From assembly GCF_006159205.1 (NCBI RefSeq), contig NZ_CP040812.1, positions 1,178,001 through 1,242,000 on the forward strand: 64,000 nt of DNA. Reading direction: 5' to 3'. Shown here piece after piece: positions 1-9,473 of this stretch; the stretch's first letter is position 1, and every line of letters begins with the position of its first letter. The position numbers and the translations under genes are program-made. The stretch is from Antarcticibacterium flavum (GTDB taxonomy: Bacteria; Bacteroidota; Bacteroidia; Flavobacteriales; Flavobacteriaceae). The notes under the pieces are model-generated. The model saw only the letters and a list, made by a program, of their open reading frames with translations, was not told the origin of the DNA and did not search any database.

Positions 1-1616
1 CATAAAGGAATAAACAGGTTCCTTGTATTTATTTACCTTCTCGTCCCAACCTGTTATTATCTCCCAGTTATAAGGATCCAGGTCCATTTTCAGGCGGTCG
101 AATTCTTTTTTAAGAAGGCCGGTAAGCTGTTCATTTTCAGAAGTTGTGGCCTGCTCCAGGCTTTCCTCCTCTATACCATACTGGTTAAGTCCAAGGTGGG
201 TTCCTGTAACTGTTTCCAGCGTCTTGAAGATCCCATACAATTTTTGGGCAACCTCTTCCTGCTGTTGGGCTTTTTGATCATATCCCCTGTTGTTTTCTGA
301 AATTTCAGAAAGGTAACGGGTCCTGTTAGGCGGAATAATATAGATCTTCTCACTCTGGTCTTCGTTGGTCTCAAAACTGGAATTCAAGGCTGAACCCGTT
401 TTTTCATCTACTTTATTTATCAACTTCCTGTAAAGGGTATTCATCCCGGGATCGTTGAATTGGGAGGCGATAGTACCATAGACCGGAAGCGTTTCAGGAT
501 CTTCGTGCCACAGCCCGTGGTTGCGCTGGTATTGCTTCTTTACATCTCTTATAGCATCCAGAGCACCTCTTTTATCAAATTTATTGATCGCCACAACGTC
601 TGCAAAATCCAGCATATCTATTTTCTCAAGCTGTGTTGCAGCTCCAAACTCAGGAGTCATAACATATAGAGAAGCATCAGAGTGTTCAAGGATCTCGGTA
701 TCGCTTTGGCCAATCCCTGAGGTTTCCAGGATAATAAGGTCATAAGCTGCGGCTTTTAATACCTGCACCGCTTCTGCAACATATTTTGAAAGTGCGAGAT
801 TGGATTGCCTTGTGGCCAGGGATCTCATGTAAACCCTGGGATTGTTAATGGCGTTCATACGAATCCTGTCTCCCAGCAAGGCGCCGCCGGTCTTTCTTTT
901 TGAGGGATCTACAGAAACTATCCCAACGGTTTTTTCAGGAAAATCAATAAGGAACCGTCTTACGAGTTCATCTACAAGGGAAGATTTCCCTGCTCCACCG
1001 GTACCGGTGATCCCAAGTACAGGTGTGGTAGCCTTTGAATCCTCAGTATCATTGTAATGAAATACTTTTTCAAAATCCTCATGCCGGTTTTCTGCCAAAG
1101 AAATAAGTCTTGCTATAGTATTTACATCTTTCTTCTTTAGCAGCTCTTCAACTTTATTCTCATTCTTTAAGGCTGGGGTTGGGGTGTCTGATGTTTTTAC
1201 AAGATCATTGATCATCCCCTGCAATCCCATTTCGCGGCCATCATCTGGCGCATAGATACGGGTAATGCCGTAATCCATAAGTTCCTTTATCTCTTCAGGA
1301 AGTATAACACCTCCCCCGCCACCAAAGATCTTGATGTGGCCTGCCCCTTTTTCCTGAAGCAGATCATACATATATCGAAAATACTCATTATGTCCCCCTG
1401 GTAGGAAGTCATTGCAATTGCATTGGCATCTTCCTGGATCGCACAATTCACTACCTCTTCCACACTGCGGTCGTGGCCAAGGTGGATCACCTCTACCCCG
1501 GTAGACTGGATGATACGGCGCATAATATTTATCGCGGCATCATGCCCGTCGAAAAGAGAGGCGGCGGTTACTATTCTAACTTTATTGGTGGGTTTATAAG
1601 GAGCTTGTACTTCCAT
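1..1616 (-). CDS. icmF: Fused isobutyryl-CoA mutase (IcmF type), apparent frameshift, cut by window edge
   Basis: Adenosylcobalamin-dependent acyl-CoA mutase with its own GTPase chaperone in one chain; this family interconverts isobutyryl- and n-butyryl-CoA or similar branched and linear acyl-CoAs. From the start at 1616 the protein reads as a B12-binding domain with the DGHDAAI motif that carries the cobalt-ligand His. The frame breaks in a run of five C at 1394-1398. With one more base it continues as YQGGHNEYF and runs open to the window start. That second part has a MeaB-like GTPase with the P-loop GTGGAGKSS (about 981-1015) and a SVDPS strand. The mutase barrel lies outside the window. 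The break may be a sequencing indel in a homopolymer or a real mutation; nothing else looks decayed. The domain order B12-GTPase separates IcmF from ordinary methylmalonyl-CoA mutase. Confidence 0.85.
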
Positions 1617-1745
1617 TGTTGAAAATCTTTTTTAAGGTGCCGCAATTTACGAATTTCCTTAAAAAAGCTTTGCCTATATGTAAAGAACTTAATAAGGAGC
1701 TGGATTGGGCAAAAGTGATTGATGATTCATTAAACCGGCAGTAGA

Positions 1746-3284
1746 TTAAAGAGCACAGCTGGTATCCCTGGAATTGCCCTGCAACAAATCCTCAATAAAG
1801 TCTCTTTTATTTGATAGCCGCGGAATCTTATGTTGCCCGCCCAGCTTATGGTTCCTTTTAAGCCATCCATAGAAGGTGCCTCCCGGAACCGAATGAATTA
1901 CGGGCTCCGTAATTGCCGAATTGTCTGAGCGCTTGCTTTTGTAATCTTCATTAAGCCGGCATAGCTCATTATCCAAAAATCTGCTGAAGGATCTTAAATT
2001 ATCCGGTTCCTTGATAAATTCAATAACCCATTCGTGGCAACCTTTATTCTTATTATCATAAAACCTTGGTGCTGCACTAAAATTCTCAAGGATGGCCCCG
2101 GTATTCTTACAGGCTTCAAGCATAGCTTTTTCTGCCTGTTCCACAAAAAGATCCTCCCCAAATATATTGATGCAATTTTTAGTACGCCCGCTTATAATAA
2201 ATCGATAAGGTCTTTTTTCTGTGAAGCGCAGCGTATCTCCAATTTTGTATCTCCAAAGTCCCGAGCTGGTAGAGATCACCATACTGTAATTTTTATGCAG
2301 CTCAACTTCCTCGAGAGTTTTTGTCACGGGGTTCTCCTTCAGGAAATCCTCTTCAGCTATGAACTCATAGAAAATCTGGTAGTTAAGCATTAATAATAAT
2401 GAAGGATCATCCTGCCGGTCCTGCAAGCCAAAAAAACCTTCAGTAGCATTATATACTTCCAGGTACCTCATACTGCCATCCTTATCCATAAGGTCAAACA
2501 AGGGCTTATAAGGTAAAAACGACACCGAGCCATGGAAGAAAACCTCAAGATTGGGCCAAACATCCTGCAGGTAATTCACATTCTTACCATTGAAAATTTG
2601 CTGTAAAAGCAGGATGAGCCACATGGGAGACCCTGCCATACTGGTAACATTCTCCCTTGGTGTAACGGCAGCCATTTCTTTTATCTTTTCCTCCCAGCTT
2701 TCCATCATTGTAATATCTATACCGGGAGTACGTCTATATTGAGCCCAAAAGGGTAAATATTTCATTACAATGGCAGAGATATTCCCAATATAAATATCGC
2801 GATCTGTATCGGCTTGTTTACTCTCCTGATTTCCTCCAATAGAGAGGTTCTTTCCACTAAATAATTTGGTATCTGGATAGTTTTGTACGTACAGAGCGAA
2901 CATATCCCGGCCACCCTGGAAGTGAGTGTTTATAAGGCTTTCCCTGGACACCGGCACGAGCTTTCTGGAATCGCTGGTTGTCCCAGAGGACTTAGCAAAG
3001 CACTTAATGGGTGTAGGCCAGAGAATATTTTTTTCTCCTTTAAGCATCCTGTTTATCGATGGCAATAGATCTTCATAGGAGATAAGAGGCACACGTTCCC
3101 TGTAATCATTCATGGATTTAATGGATGCAAAATGGTACCTCCTTCCATACTCTGTATTTGCTGCCTGCCTGAGGAGGTAGTGCAGATTTTTTTGCTGTAC
3201 CTCTTCAGGGTGAGCTTTAAAATGGTCAATTTGACCAATGCGCTTTTGAAAGTACGCTTTGCCCAGGGAATTTACTATTTGCAT
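1746..3284 (-). CDS. GH3 auxin-responsive promoter family protein (acyl-adenylating enzyme)
   Basis: A 512-residue member of the GH3 family, ATP-dependent adenylate-forming enzymes. In plants they conjugate amino acids to auxin or jasmonate; the substrate of the Bacteroidota members is unknown. Visible landmarks are the nucleotide-binding stretch FAKSSGTTSDSRKLVPVS near residue 87, the middle motif YLEVYNATEGFFGLQD near 276, and the hinge region WRYKIGDTLRFTEKRPYRF near 345, which begin the C-terminal lid. The length is normal for the family. There is no signal peptide or membrane segment, so the protein should be cytoplasmic. It stands alone on the minus strand, separated from icmF by about 130 bases, with no partner gene suggesting a substrate. 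Confidence 0.85.
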   Translation of the reverse strand: MQIVNSLGKAYFQKRIGQIDHFKAHPEEVQQKNLHYLLRQAANTEYGRRYHFASIKSMNDYRERVPLISYEDLLPSINRMLKGEKNILWPTPIKCFAKSSGTTSDSRKLVPVSRESLINTHFQGGRDMFALYVQNYPDTKLFSGKNLSIGGNQESKQADTDRDIYIGNISAIVMKYLPFWAQYRRTPGIDITMMESWEEKIKEMAAVTPRENVTSMAGSPMWLILLLQQIFNGKNVNYLQDVWPNLEVFFHGSVSFLPYKPLFDLMDKDGSMRYLEVYNATEGFFGLQDRQDDPSLLLMLNYQIFYEFIAEEDFLKENPVTKTLEEVELHKNYSMVISTSSGLWRYKIGDTLRFTEKRPYRFIISGRTKNCINIFGEDLFVEQAEKAMLEACKNTGAILENFSAAPRFYDNKNKGCHEWVIEFIKEPDNLRSFSRFLDNELCRLNEDYKSKRSDNSAITEPVIHSVPGGTFYGWLKRNHKLGGQHKIPRLSNKRDFIEDLLQGNSRDTSCAL

Positions 3285-3544
3285 GAATTAAAACTTAGCC
3301 ACCGGTAAGTTAAGAGGAAAATGCATAGGAAGTATAGCATTAACATTTTCTTACCAGTTGCACCTGCTCCATGGCCTTACTTTTGCATCCGGTAAAAGAA
3401 GCTGGTAATTCAGCCTCTGCAGGAATCCTTTATCTTTGATGAAATTGTTTGCCCATTGAGTGAATGCAAAACAATAGAAATCTAGTAGGGGAACAGGCAA
3501 ATTGCAAGGCTAAAATATTATATAAAAAAGAAGGGATTGTACAT

Positions 3545-3552
3545 TAATTTTG
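3545..3552 (+). promoter_or_regulatory. Bacteroidota-type -7 element
   Basis: TAATTTTG fits the TAnnTTTG consensus and lies 28 bases before the DUF4197 start. No clear TTTG -33 box is visible at the usual spacing. The rest of the 3285-3580 gap is featureless AT-rich sequence. Confidence 0.4.
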
Positions 3553-3580
3553 ATCCTGTAAGCAAATAAATATAGACTTC

Positions 3581-4285
3581 ATGAAAAAATTACTACTTAT
3601 CATTTTATTCCCGGTATTCGCCGGCTGTGCAGAGTTACAGGATATCGCCGGCCAATTGCCCCAGGGCGGCTATGGTATCTCCAATGCTGAAATTGCCTCT
3701 GGCCTTAGACAGGCACTCGATTTTGGGATAGACAAACAGGTTACCAAACTTACACAGGAAGATGGTTTCTTTAAGAACGAACTGGTGCGAATTAACCTGC
3801 CGCCTGAACTGCAAAAGGTAGATAAAACCTTAAGGGATGTAGGATTAAGTTCCCTTGCAGATGAAGGTTTAAAAGTCCTGAACCGTGCTGCTGAAGATGC
3901 CGTGAAAGAAGCTACTCCAATATTTGTGACTGCCGTGAAAGAGATCACCTTTACAGATGCGCGTAATATTCTTCTCGGTGATGACACTGCGGCAACGACT
4001 TATTTAAACAATAAAACAGCCACTCCCCTTTACTCTAAATTCAATCCTGTGATCCAGACCTCCCTTGATCGTGTTGGTGCCACCCAGGTATGGACGAATA
4101 TCATTGACAGGTACAATGCCCTGCCATTAACTTCAAATGTAAATCCAGATCTGGCCGATTATGTTACTCAACAGGCTATGGAAGGTGTTTTTACTATGAT
4201 AGCCCTGGAGGAAAAGGAGATTAGAAACAATCTGGGTGCAAGGTCTACCCAGTTGTTACAAAGGGTTTTTGCCTTGCAAGACTAA
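3581..4285 (+). CDS. DUF4197 lipoprotein
   Basis: A 234-residue DUF4197 protein of unknown function. The N-terminus is a lipoprotein signal peptide with the lipobox VFAGC (Cys at residue 16), so the mature protein should be anchored in a membrane. The body is helical, with the family-typical beginning ISNAEIASGLRQALDFGI and the conserved ITFTDARNILLGDDTAAT segment near residue 126. Length and architecture match other members. It is transcribed alone; the next gene downstream is a separate small ORF with its own promoter-like element. Confidence 0.85.
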   Translation: MKKLLLIILFPVFAGCAELQDIAGQLPQGGYGISNAEIASGLRQALDFGIDKQVTKLTQEDGFFKNELVRINLPPELQKVDKTLRDVGLSSLADEGLKVLNRAAEDAVKEATPIFVTAVKEITFTDARNILLGDDTAATTYLNNKTATPLYSKFNPVIQTSLDRVGATQVWTNIIDRYNALPLTSNVNPDLADYVTQQAMEGVFTMIALEEKEIRNNLGARSTQLLQRVFALQD

Positions 4286-4349
4286 TTTTTTAACATTTCC
4301 TACTGAAGCTATATCAAACTTTACAATTCATTTAACCTGAGATTATGAC

Positions 4350-4377
4350 TTTTTACCAATGGTCGGGGCTACTTTTG
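4350..4377 (+). promoter_or_regulatory. Promoter of the small Lacal_2735-type gene
   Basis: TACTTTTG at 4370-4377 matches TAnnTTTG and a TTTTTA tract lies about 16 bases upstream in the -33 region. The start codon follows 22 bases later, with AAGG at 4386-4389 as a possible ribosome-binding site. Confidence 0.5.
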
Positions 4378-4398
4378 TAGTAATCAAAGGATTATGTG

Positions 4399-4584
4399 AT
4401 GTTTGGATTTTTATTCAGAAGTGAAGAAGATCGCTTGAGCCATAAGTATACGCGTTTAATGAATCGTGCATATAACCTGGCCCTTGTAGACAAGGAAAAA
4501 AGCGACAAGATTAATGAAAGGGCACAAAAGATCCGGGAACAACTTAGAAGGATGAACTACCGCAAACTGGATAATTTCATTTGA
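4399..4584 (+). CDS. Lacal_2735 family small protein
   Basis: A 61-residue, highly charged, helical protein that starts MFGFLFRSEED and continues KYTRLMNRAYNLALVDKEKS. This matches the small flavobacterial family named after Lacal_2735, whose function is unknown. An in-frame GTG one codon earlier is possible, but the ATG at 4399 gives the family N-terminus and has AAGG at a good distance. The 3' end overlaps the convergent BtuF-like gene by 28 bases. No membrane segment is visible; the first residues are hydrophobic and the rest is probably a short coiled coil. Confidence 0.75.
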   Translation: MFGFLFRSEEDRLSHKYTRLMNRAYNLALVDKEKSDKINERAQKIREQLRRMNYRKLDNFI

Positions 4585-5357
4585 AATTTCCTGAAGTAAT
4601 CAAAGGCGGGCAATAACCTGGAACCATACCAGCTAAAATACTCCCCATCCACCAGTTGAATTTTTCCCTCAAAGTGTTTCGAGATTTCCTTCTTATGCTT
4701 TTCCCTAAATGGAAAAGGCTCTGAGGAAAGCAGGACCACATCTGGCCTCAAAGATTCCAGATCTTTAAGATCTATGGTGGGATAACGACTCCTATTGGCC
4801 TGGATGACATTCTCCAATTTATTTATTTTCAGCAAAGTATCGATAAAGGTACCCGAACCTGCCAGCATCCATGGATCCCTCCAGATGAAATATGCCACCT
4901 TTAAGTTCCTACCCTCCTTTAAAGTTTTCTGAAAGTTTTCTTTAGCCGATTTGAGATCTTCAATAAACCTGAAGGTTAGATGTTCCCGATTAAAGATCCT
5001 GCCATATTGATCAATCAATTCCAGGGAATCTTCAAAGGTTTTTATATCTGAAACGTGAACCGGTGCAATCTTCTCCAGCTCCTTTACCATTTCTTTGGTG
5101 TTCTCTTCTTTATTACAAAGGATGATATCGGGCTTCAGGTCCCTAATCCTATCGAAATGAACCTGCTTTGTGCCGCCTACTATCCTCGTGTTTTTTCTAA
5201 GATGATTGGGATGAATACAAAATTTGGTAATACCACCAATTTCATTTTCGAGACCCAGGTCATAAAGCAATTCGGTTTGACTGGGAACCAAAGACACTAT
5301 GCGTTGCAAATTATCCCCGAGGTGAACATCCCGTTGCAACTGGTCTTTGATGATCAT
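4557..5357 (-). CDS. BtuF-like helical-backbone metal/corrinoid receptor protein
   Basis: A 266-residue protein of the ABC-transporter class III substrate-binding fold (BtuF/FhuD type), which binds cobalamin, haem or siderophore iron. The characteristic N-terminal lobe RIVSLVPSQTELLYDLGL (near residue 18) and the linker-region DIKTFEDSLELIDQYGRIF are visible. It has no recognisable signal peptide, unlike a true periplasmic receptor, which is common for the flavobacterial homologues next to pyrF. It starts 4 bases after the pyrF stop, so the two are surely cotranscribed. No permease or ATPase for it lies in the window. A role in corrinoid handling fits with icmF and the cobalamin riboswitch nearby but is not shown. 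Confidence 0.7.
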   Translation of the reverse strand: MIIKDQLQRDVHLGDNLQRIVSLVPSQTELLYDLGLENEIGGITKFCIHPNHLRKNTRIVGGTKQVHFDRIRDLKPDIILCNKEENTKEMVKELEKIAPVHVSDIKTFEDSLELIDQYGRIFNREHLTFRFIEDLKSAKENFQKTLKEGRNLKVAYFIWRDPWMLAGSGTFIDTLLKINKLENVIQANRSRYPTIDLKDLESLRPDVVLLSSEPFPFREKHKKEISKHFEGKIQLVDGEYFSWYGSRLLPAFDYFRKFQMKLSSLR

Positions 5358-5361
5358 TTTT

Positions 5362-6180
5362 CTACAGGTTTTCCATTTGTTTTGCCATCTCCCGCTGGAT
5401 CACTTCAGCTTTGGCTGCAGCTATTTCTGGGAAGTTTGAACTTTCAGAAGCATAGATAATACCCCTGGACGAATTTACAAGGAGGCCCACATTTTTGTTC
5501 ATTCCATATTTACAAACATCTACCAGACTTCCACCCTGGGCTCCCACTCCCGGAACAAGAAGAAAACTATCGGGGATTATCTTTCTTATTTCTGCCAGAT
5601 ATTCTGCCTTGGTCGCCCCCACAACATACATAAGTCTTTCAGAGTTTTTCCAGTCTTTTGAGATCTCAATTACTTTTTTATACAGGGTGGTATTGTCTAT
5701 TTCCAATGTTTGAAAATCAAAGGCGCCCTCATTTGAAGTAAGTGCCAGCAAAATCGCATGCTTATCACGAAACTGCAGGAAAGGCTCTACAGAATCCTTC
5801 CCCATATAAGGCGCCACAGTAACAGAATCGAACCCCATCTCCTGCAGGAATGCTTTGGCATACATACTCGAGGTATTTCCAATATCGCCGCGTTTGGCAT
5901 CGGCAATGGTAAAGATCTCGGGATAGTTCTTGTTGAGGTAATCTATGGTTTTAGTAAGCGATTTCCAGCCTTTTCTTCCGCAGGCTTCATAAAATGCCGT
6001 ATTTGGTTTGTATGCAACCGCAAATTGGTGGGTGGCGTCTATAATTGCTTTATTAAAACTGAAAATTGGATCCTCTTCGCTTAAAAGATAGGTAGGGATC
6101 TTCTCAAGATCTGTATCCAGGCCTATACATAAAAAGGATTTTTTCTTATGGATTTGGGCAATAAGGTCCTTGGTGGTCAT
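5362..6180 (-). CDS. pyrF: Orotidine-5'-phosphate decarboxylase
   Basis: Decarboxylates OMP to UMP, the last step of pyrimidine synthesis. The 272-residue length and the catalytic motif [10 protein letters not shown] (near residue 92) identify the longer bacterial subfamily. [14 protein letters not shown] at the N-terminus and [10 protein letters not shown] near residue 205 form the phosphate-binding part. A terminator-like hairpin separates it from the upstream prfA, while the downstream BtuF-like gene follows after 4 bases, so pyrF and that gene form one unit. Confidence 0.95.
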   Translation of the reverse strand: MTTKDLIAQIHKKKSFLCIGLDTDLEKIPTYLLSEEDPIFSFNKAIIDATHQFAVAYKPNTAFYEACGRKGWKSLTKTIDYLNKNYPEIFTIADAKRGDIGNTSSMYAKAFLQEMGFDSVTVAPYMGKDSVEPFLQFRDKHAILLALTSNEGAFDFQTLEIDNTTLYKKVIEISKDWKNSERLMYVVGATKAEYLAEIRKIIPDSFLLVPGVGAQGGSLVDVCKYGMNKNVGLLVNSSRGIIYASESSNFPEIAAAKAEVIQREMAKQMENL

Positions 6181-6219
6181 ACGGCTGCAAAATTTTAAAT
6201 GGGAAGATAGTATATAAAA

Positions 6220-6248
6220 AAAGTTCCCGCAAAACCTGCGGGAACTTT
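6220..6248 (-). terminator. Rho-independent terminator after prfA
   Basis: A 12-bp perfect stem, AAAGTTCCCGCA and its complement, with a 5-base loop. On the minus strand it is followed by a run of T. It sits between the prfA stop and the pyrF start. Confidence 0.85.
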
Positions 6249-6259
6249 AAGAGTTATAG

Positions 6260-7336
6260 TTAAAAAACATCGCTGTTCTCCTTCAGCTTTTCTGTATTAT
6301 CAACCAGTTGGAGTTCATCAATGATCTTCTGTATATCGCCATTTATAATATTTCCAAGGTCATAAAGAGTAAGGTTAATACGATGATCTGTAACCCGTCC
6401 CTGGGCATAATTGTAAGTGCGTATTTTCGCGCTGCGGTCACCACTGGAAACCATGGAATTCCTTTTGGCAGCATCTGCCTCCATCTTTTTGGCAAGTTCC
6501 TGCTCGTATAGCCTGGAACGTAATACCCTAAAAGCCTTTTCCTTATTTTTATGTTGTGATTTTTGATCCTGGCATTGTGCTACCAGTCCCGTGGGAACGT
6601 GTGTTAAACGCACAGCGGAATATGTGGTGTTAACCGATTGTCCCCCTGGCCCAGATGAACAGAAATAATCTATTCTCACATCCTTGGGATTGATCTCCAC
6701 ATCAAACTCCTCTGCCTCTGGCAGGACCATAACGGTTGCAGCCGATGTATGCACCCTTCCCTGGGTTTCTGTTTGCGGGACCCGCTGCACACGGTGCACC
6801 CCGGCTTCAAATTTTAAGGTACCATAAACATCCTCACCGGTTACTTCAAAGATCATTTCCTTGAAACCGCCACTGGTGCCCTCATTATAATCTACAATAT
6901 TAGATTTCCACCCTTTACTCTCTATGTATTTTGTATACATTTTATAAAGGTCTCCTGCAAAGATACTAGCCTCATCACCCCCTGTACCTGCACGAATTTC
7001 CATTACCACGTTCTTGGCATCCTCAGGATCTTTTGGAACCAGCATGAACCTTATCTTCTCTTCTAAAGCAGGAATAGCTTCCTTAGCCTCTTCAAGTTGT
7101 AGTTTGGCCATTTCTGTCATCTCAGGGTCACTCCCGTCTGCAATGATCTCCTGGGCCTCCTTCATATTATTGCTAAGGGTCATATAATTCTCCCGCACCT
7201 CCATAAGTGCCTTAAGATCCTTATATTCCTTATTTAATTCAATATAACGTTTCTGGTCTGAAATTACCTCCGGCTGGATGATCAAATCATTGACCTCATC
7301 AAAGCGTTGCTTCACTATGTTCAGCTTCTCAATCAT
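6260..7336 (-). CDS. prfA: Peptide chain release factor 1
   Basis: Recognises UAA and UAG in the ribosomal A site and triggers peptide release. The 358-residue protein has the GGQ motif ([11 protein letters not shown], near residue 230) that enters the peptidyl-transferase centre. The stop-codon-reading tripeptide is PQT in [15 protein letters not shown], corresponding to the PxT of RF1 and not the SPF of RF2. Length is normal. A strong terminator follows it. Confidence 0.97.
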   Translation of the reverse strand: MIEKLNIVKQRFDEVNDLIIQPEVISDQKRYIELNKEYKDLKALMEVRENYMTLSNNMKEAQEIIADGSDPEMTEMAKLQLEEAKEAIPALEEKIRFMLVPKDPEDAKNVVMEIRAGTGGDEASIFAGDLYKMYTKYIESKGWKSNIVDYNEGTSGGFKEMIFEVTGEDVYGTLKFEAGVHRVQRVPQTETQGRVHTSAATVMVLPEAEEFDVEINPKDVRIDYFCSSGPGGQSVNTTYSAVRLTHVPTGLVAQCQDQKSQHKNKEKAFRVLRSRLYEQELAKKMEADAAKRNSMVSSGDRSAKIRTYNYAQGRVTDHRINLTLYDLGNIINGDIQKIIDELQLVDNTEKLKENSDVF

Positions 7337-7417
7337 AAATATCTCGATAGATTTTTCGAAACAAATTTACGATAATTTGACGGATTACGAAGATTTACCT
7401 CCAACTCAAAAAAGATT

Positions 7418-8122
7418 TCACAGGTAGTCGGGTTTTTGAAGCATCCCCTCCTTTTTATCTATACTGCCAAACTTTACTAGTGCTGCCAGCCCGGCAATAT
7501 AAAATAACCTGTCTGGATAATAAAACTCCCATACCTCAAGATAATAGGCGATAAAGGAAGAAATATCAGAAAAAATAAGTGCCAGTACAGCTACAATGAA
7601 AAAGAAGGAGGCCCTGTTGGAAAACCTGTGGTTAAAGGAAAATGCAAATACAACCAGAAAGATCATACTTAACCCATATGCAATAAAAAGTATTTGGTGC
7701 AAACTTCCCTGTATCCCTGGCCCGGCCATCTCCAGCAAAAAGAACAACAGGCTGATATTTATAATAAGGACAATCGTAAAAAGAAGTTTTTGCAACATCA
7801 TCACTTTTAAATTCCTTATATAAGGAAAAATATGAGCTGCTAAAAACATATAGGCCAGGATACCAACGAGAAAATTAATATATCTTAATATAGGATTCTC
7901 ATAATAGATCAATAGCACATCTGCAATAAGTAAAAAAAGTAATGCAGGCAAAAGATTAAACTTCCTTCCAGTCGCAAAAACAACAAAATAGGCTACGAAC
8001 AAACCTACACTAAAAGCTCTTATCCATCTGCTTTCCTCAAGACCATAATAGGTAATAATTAGAATATTTACTAAAAGGAGGAAAAGGCCTCCAAAGCCGG
8101 GGAGTAATTTTTTAACGTACAT
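7418..8122 (-). CDS. Multipass membrane protein, possibly YhhN (lysoplasmalogenase) family
   Basis: A 234-residue protein with about seven to eight hydrophobic segments across its whole length. The pattern of an acidic residue in TM3 (LLIADVLLIYYE, near 63), FLAAHIFPYI near 92 and FSDISSFIAYYLEVW near 188 resembles the YhhN family, whose characterised members hydrolyse the vinyl-ether bond of lysoplasmalogens. This is pattern similarity only; another small membrane family is possible. It lies 81 bases upstream of prfA on the same strand and may be read with it. Confidence 0.5.
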   Translation of the reverse strand: MYVKKLLPGFGGLFLLLVNILIITYYGLEESRWIRAFSVGLFVAYFVVFATGRKFNLLPALLFLLIADVLLIYYENPILRYINFLVGILAYMFLAAHIFPYIRNLKVMMLQKLLFTIVLIINISLLFFLLEMAGPGIQGSLHQILFIAYGLSMIFLVVFAFSFNHRFSNRASFFFIVAVLALIFSDISSFIAYYLEVWEFYYPDRLFYIAGLAALVKFGSIDKKEGMLQKPDYL

Positions 8123-8309
8123 CTTTAGGGTTGAAGATTATTCCCATTTACGCAAAAATCGAACTTCTGGTTTACTAAAGTTTAAAAAAAAAGAAAATTT
8201 ATTTTTTGATATGGCTAATGGTCATCCAGATAAGCGTTGGATTAAATTTATAAAGGAAAAAATAAAAATTTAATTTTTTAAATGTAGATTTGAGAAGAAG
8301 GACTGGGTT

Positions 8310-8600
8310 ATGGCACAAAAATTAAACTCCATATTCGTTTTTTACAGAAGATTTTTTGTGTCTTCCTTTATTGTGAACATACTTTTATTGTTACTGGGAA
8401 TTGCATTTGTTGTTGCTGCTACCATCAAAGTGCTTTTCTTTGGCCTTCTTTTATTTATATATCTCACTACCAGGCAAAAGGAAAAATTGACCTTTTATCA
8501 TAACCTCTCAATTAGTACCTATTATCTTTTTGGGATGAGCCTGCTGCTGGACCTGTTACTTTTGTTCTTCACCTATGTGATCTTTGGCCATGTATATTGA
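8310..8600 (+). CDS. Small membrane protein preceding an ABC ATPase
   Basis: A 96-residue protein with two long hydrophobic stretches (about residues 16-50 and 66-95) separated by a polar TTRQKEKLTFYHN loop; no family is recognised. Its last 11 bases overlap the start of the ABC ATPase gene, which implies translational coupling. It could be a minimal membrane partner for that ATPase, but it is much smaller than a normal permease. Confidence 0.6.
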   Translation: MAQKLNSIFVFYRRFFVSSFIVNILLLLLGIAFVVAATIKVLFFGLLLFIYLTTRQKEKLTFYHNLSISTYYLFGMSLLLDLLLLFFTYVIFGHVY

Positions 8601-9246
8601 GATAGACAACATAGAACTTGGTTTTGGGGGGAAACAGCTCCTTAACGGCGTTTATCTTAAAGCTGAAACAGGCAAAATTACGGCGGTTATGGGAGCCAAC
8701 GGATGCGGCAAAAGCAGCCTCCTTAATATTATTTTCGGGAATCTTGATCCCCGGCACAAACTCATCAGGATCAACAGTACGCCTCATTTAAAGCCGCTGT
8801 TTACTTACAGGGGAATGGTCAAATATCTACCCCAACACTCCTTTTTACCTACTCATTTAAAACTAAGTTCTATCTTTAAGCTTTACGAGGTTTCCTGGGA
8901 TGAGTTTACAGAGGAGTTCAGTTTTTTTTCTGAATATTATAACTCCAGGATAACAGAAGTCTCTGGAGGGGAAAGAAGGATAGCTGAAACTTACCTTATA
9001 ATTAAGAGCAAGGCTGAAGTCCTGTTGCTCGACGAGCCCTTTACCCACCTGGCGCCTGTTTATATTGAAACTTTCAGGAAGATCCTTAGGCAAGAGGCAA
9101 AACAAAAAGCTGTTATTATCACAGATCATTTATATAGTCACATCATTGACCTTGCAGACGAGCTGTACTTCATCAACAACGGCTGCACCAGGCTTATAAA
9201 GGATCCTGCAGAATTGGAGCAGCTTAATTATTTAACTTCCCGTTAA
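8590..9246 (+). CDS. ABC transporter-type ATP-binding protein
   Basis: A 218-residue nucleotide-binding domain. Walker A is GANGCGKSS (near residue 36), the signature is VSGGERR (near 126), and Walker B with the catalytic Glu is VLLLDEPF (near 146), followed by the switch His in ITDH. The start is taken as ATG 8590, giving MYIEIDNIELGFGG; an in-frame TTG lies two codons earlier. No ordinary permease accompanies it, only the small membrane protein whose end it overlaps. Whether it energises transport or acts as a soluble ABC protein cannot be told. Confidence 0.85.
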   Translation: MYIEIDNIELGFGGKQLLNGVYLKAETGKITAVMGANGCGKSSLLNIIFGNLDPRHKLIRINSTPHLKPLFTYRGMVKYLPQHSFLPTHLKLSSIFKLYEVSWDEFTEEFSFFSEYYNSRITEVSGGERRIAETYLIIKSKAEVLLLDEPFTHLAPVYIETFRKILRQEAKQKAVIITDHLYSHIIDLADELYFINNGCTRLIKDPAELEQLNYLTSR

Positions 9247-9452
9247 AAAGATTATCCGGGCTCTAAAGGAATTCCTGGATGAAGGTTTGTTGCCTCGAAC
9301 TTCAACAATTTGGACAATCTCCTTTTTCTAAGTCTTATGGTCTATTTAAACACTGGGTTACTGGAGGTTAAAAAAGGAGTTTCACAGAGTTATAGTGTTT
9401 AAACGAAGTGGTTTAGACTATAAATTGCAATTGCCCAATCCTCTTTTTCCCT

Positions 9453-9473
9453 CCCCCTTCGGGGGTCGGGGGG
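9453..9473. repeat. C/G-rich REP-like palindrome
   Basis: CCCCC TTC GGGGG hairpin followed by TCGGGGGG, abutting the purM stop codon. The A-rich continuation on the minus strand does not look like a normal purM terminator. Related C/G-rich blocks occur at 18690-18710 and 46529-46622. The rest of the 9247-9452 gap shows nothing I can name. Confidence 0.5.

Noticed and set aside
9453..9473. purM terminator
   Set aside because: The hairpin is followed by A-rich, not T-rich, sequence on the minus strand; kept only as a REP-like palindrome.
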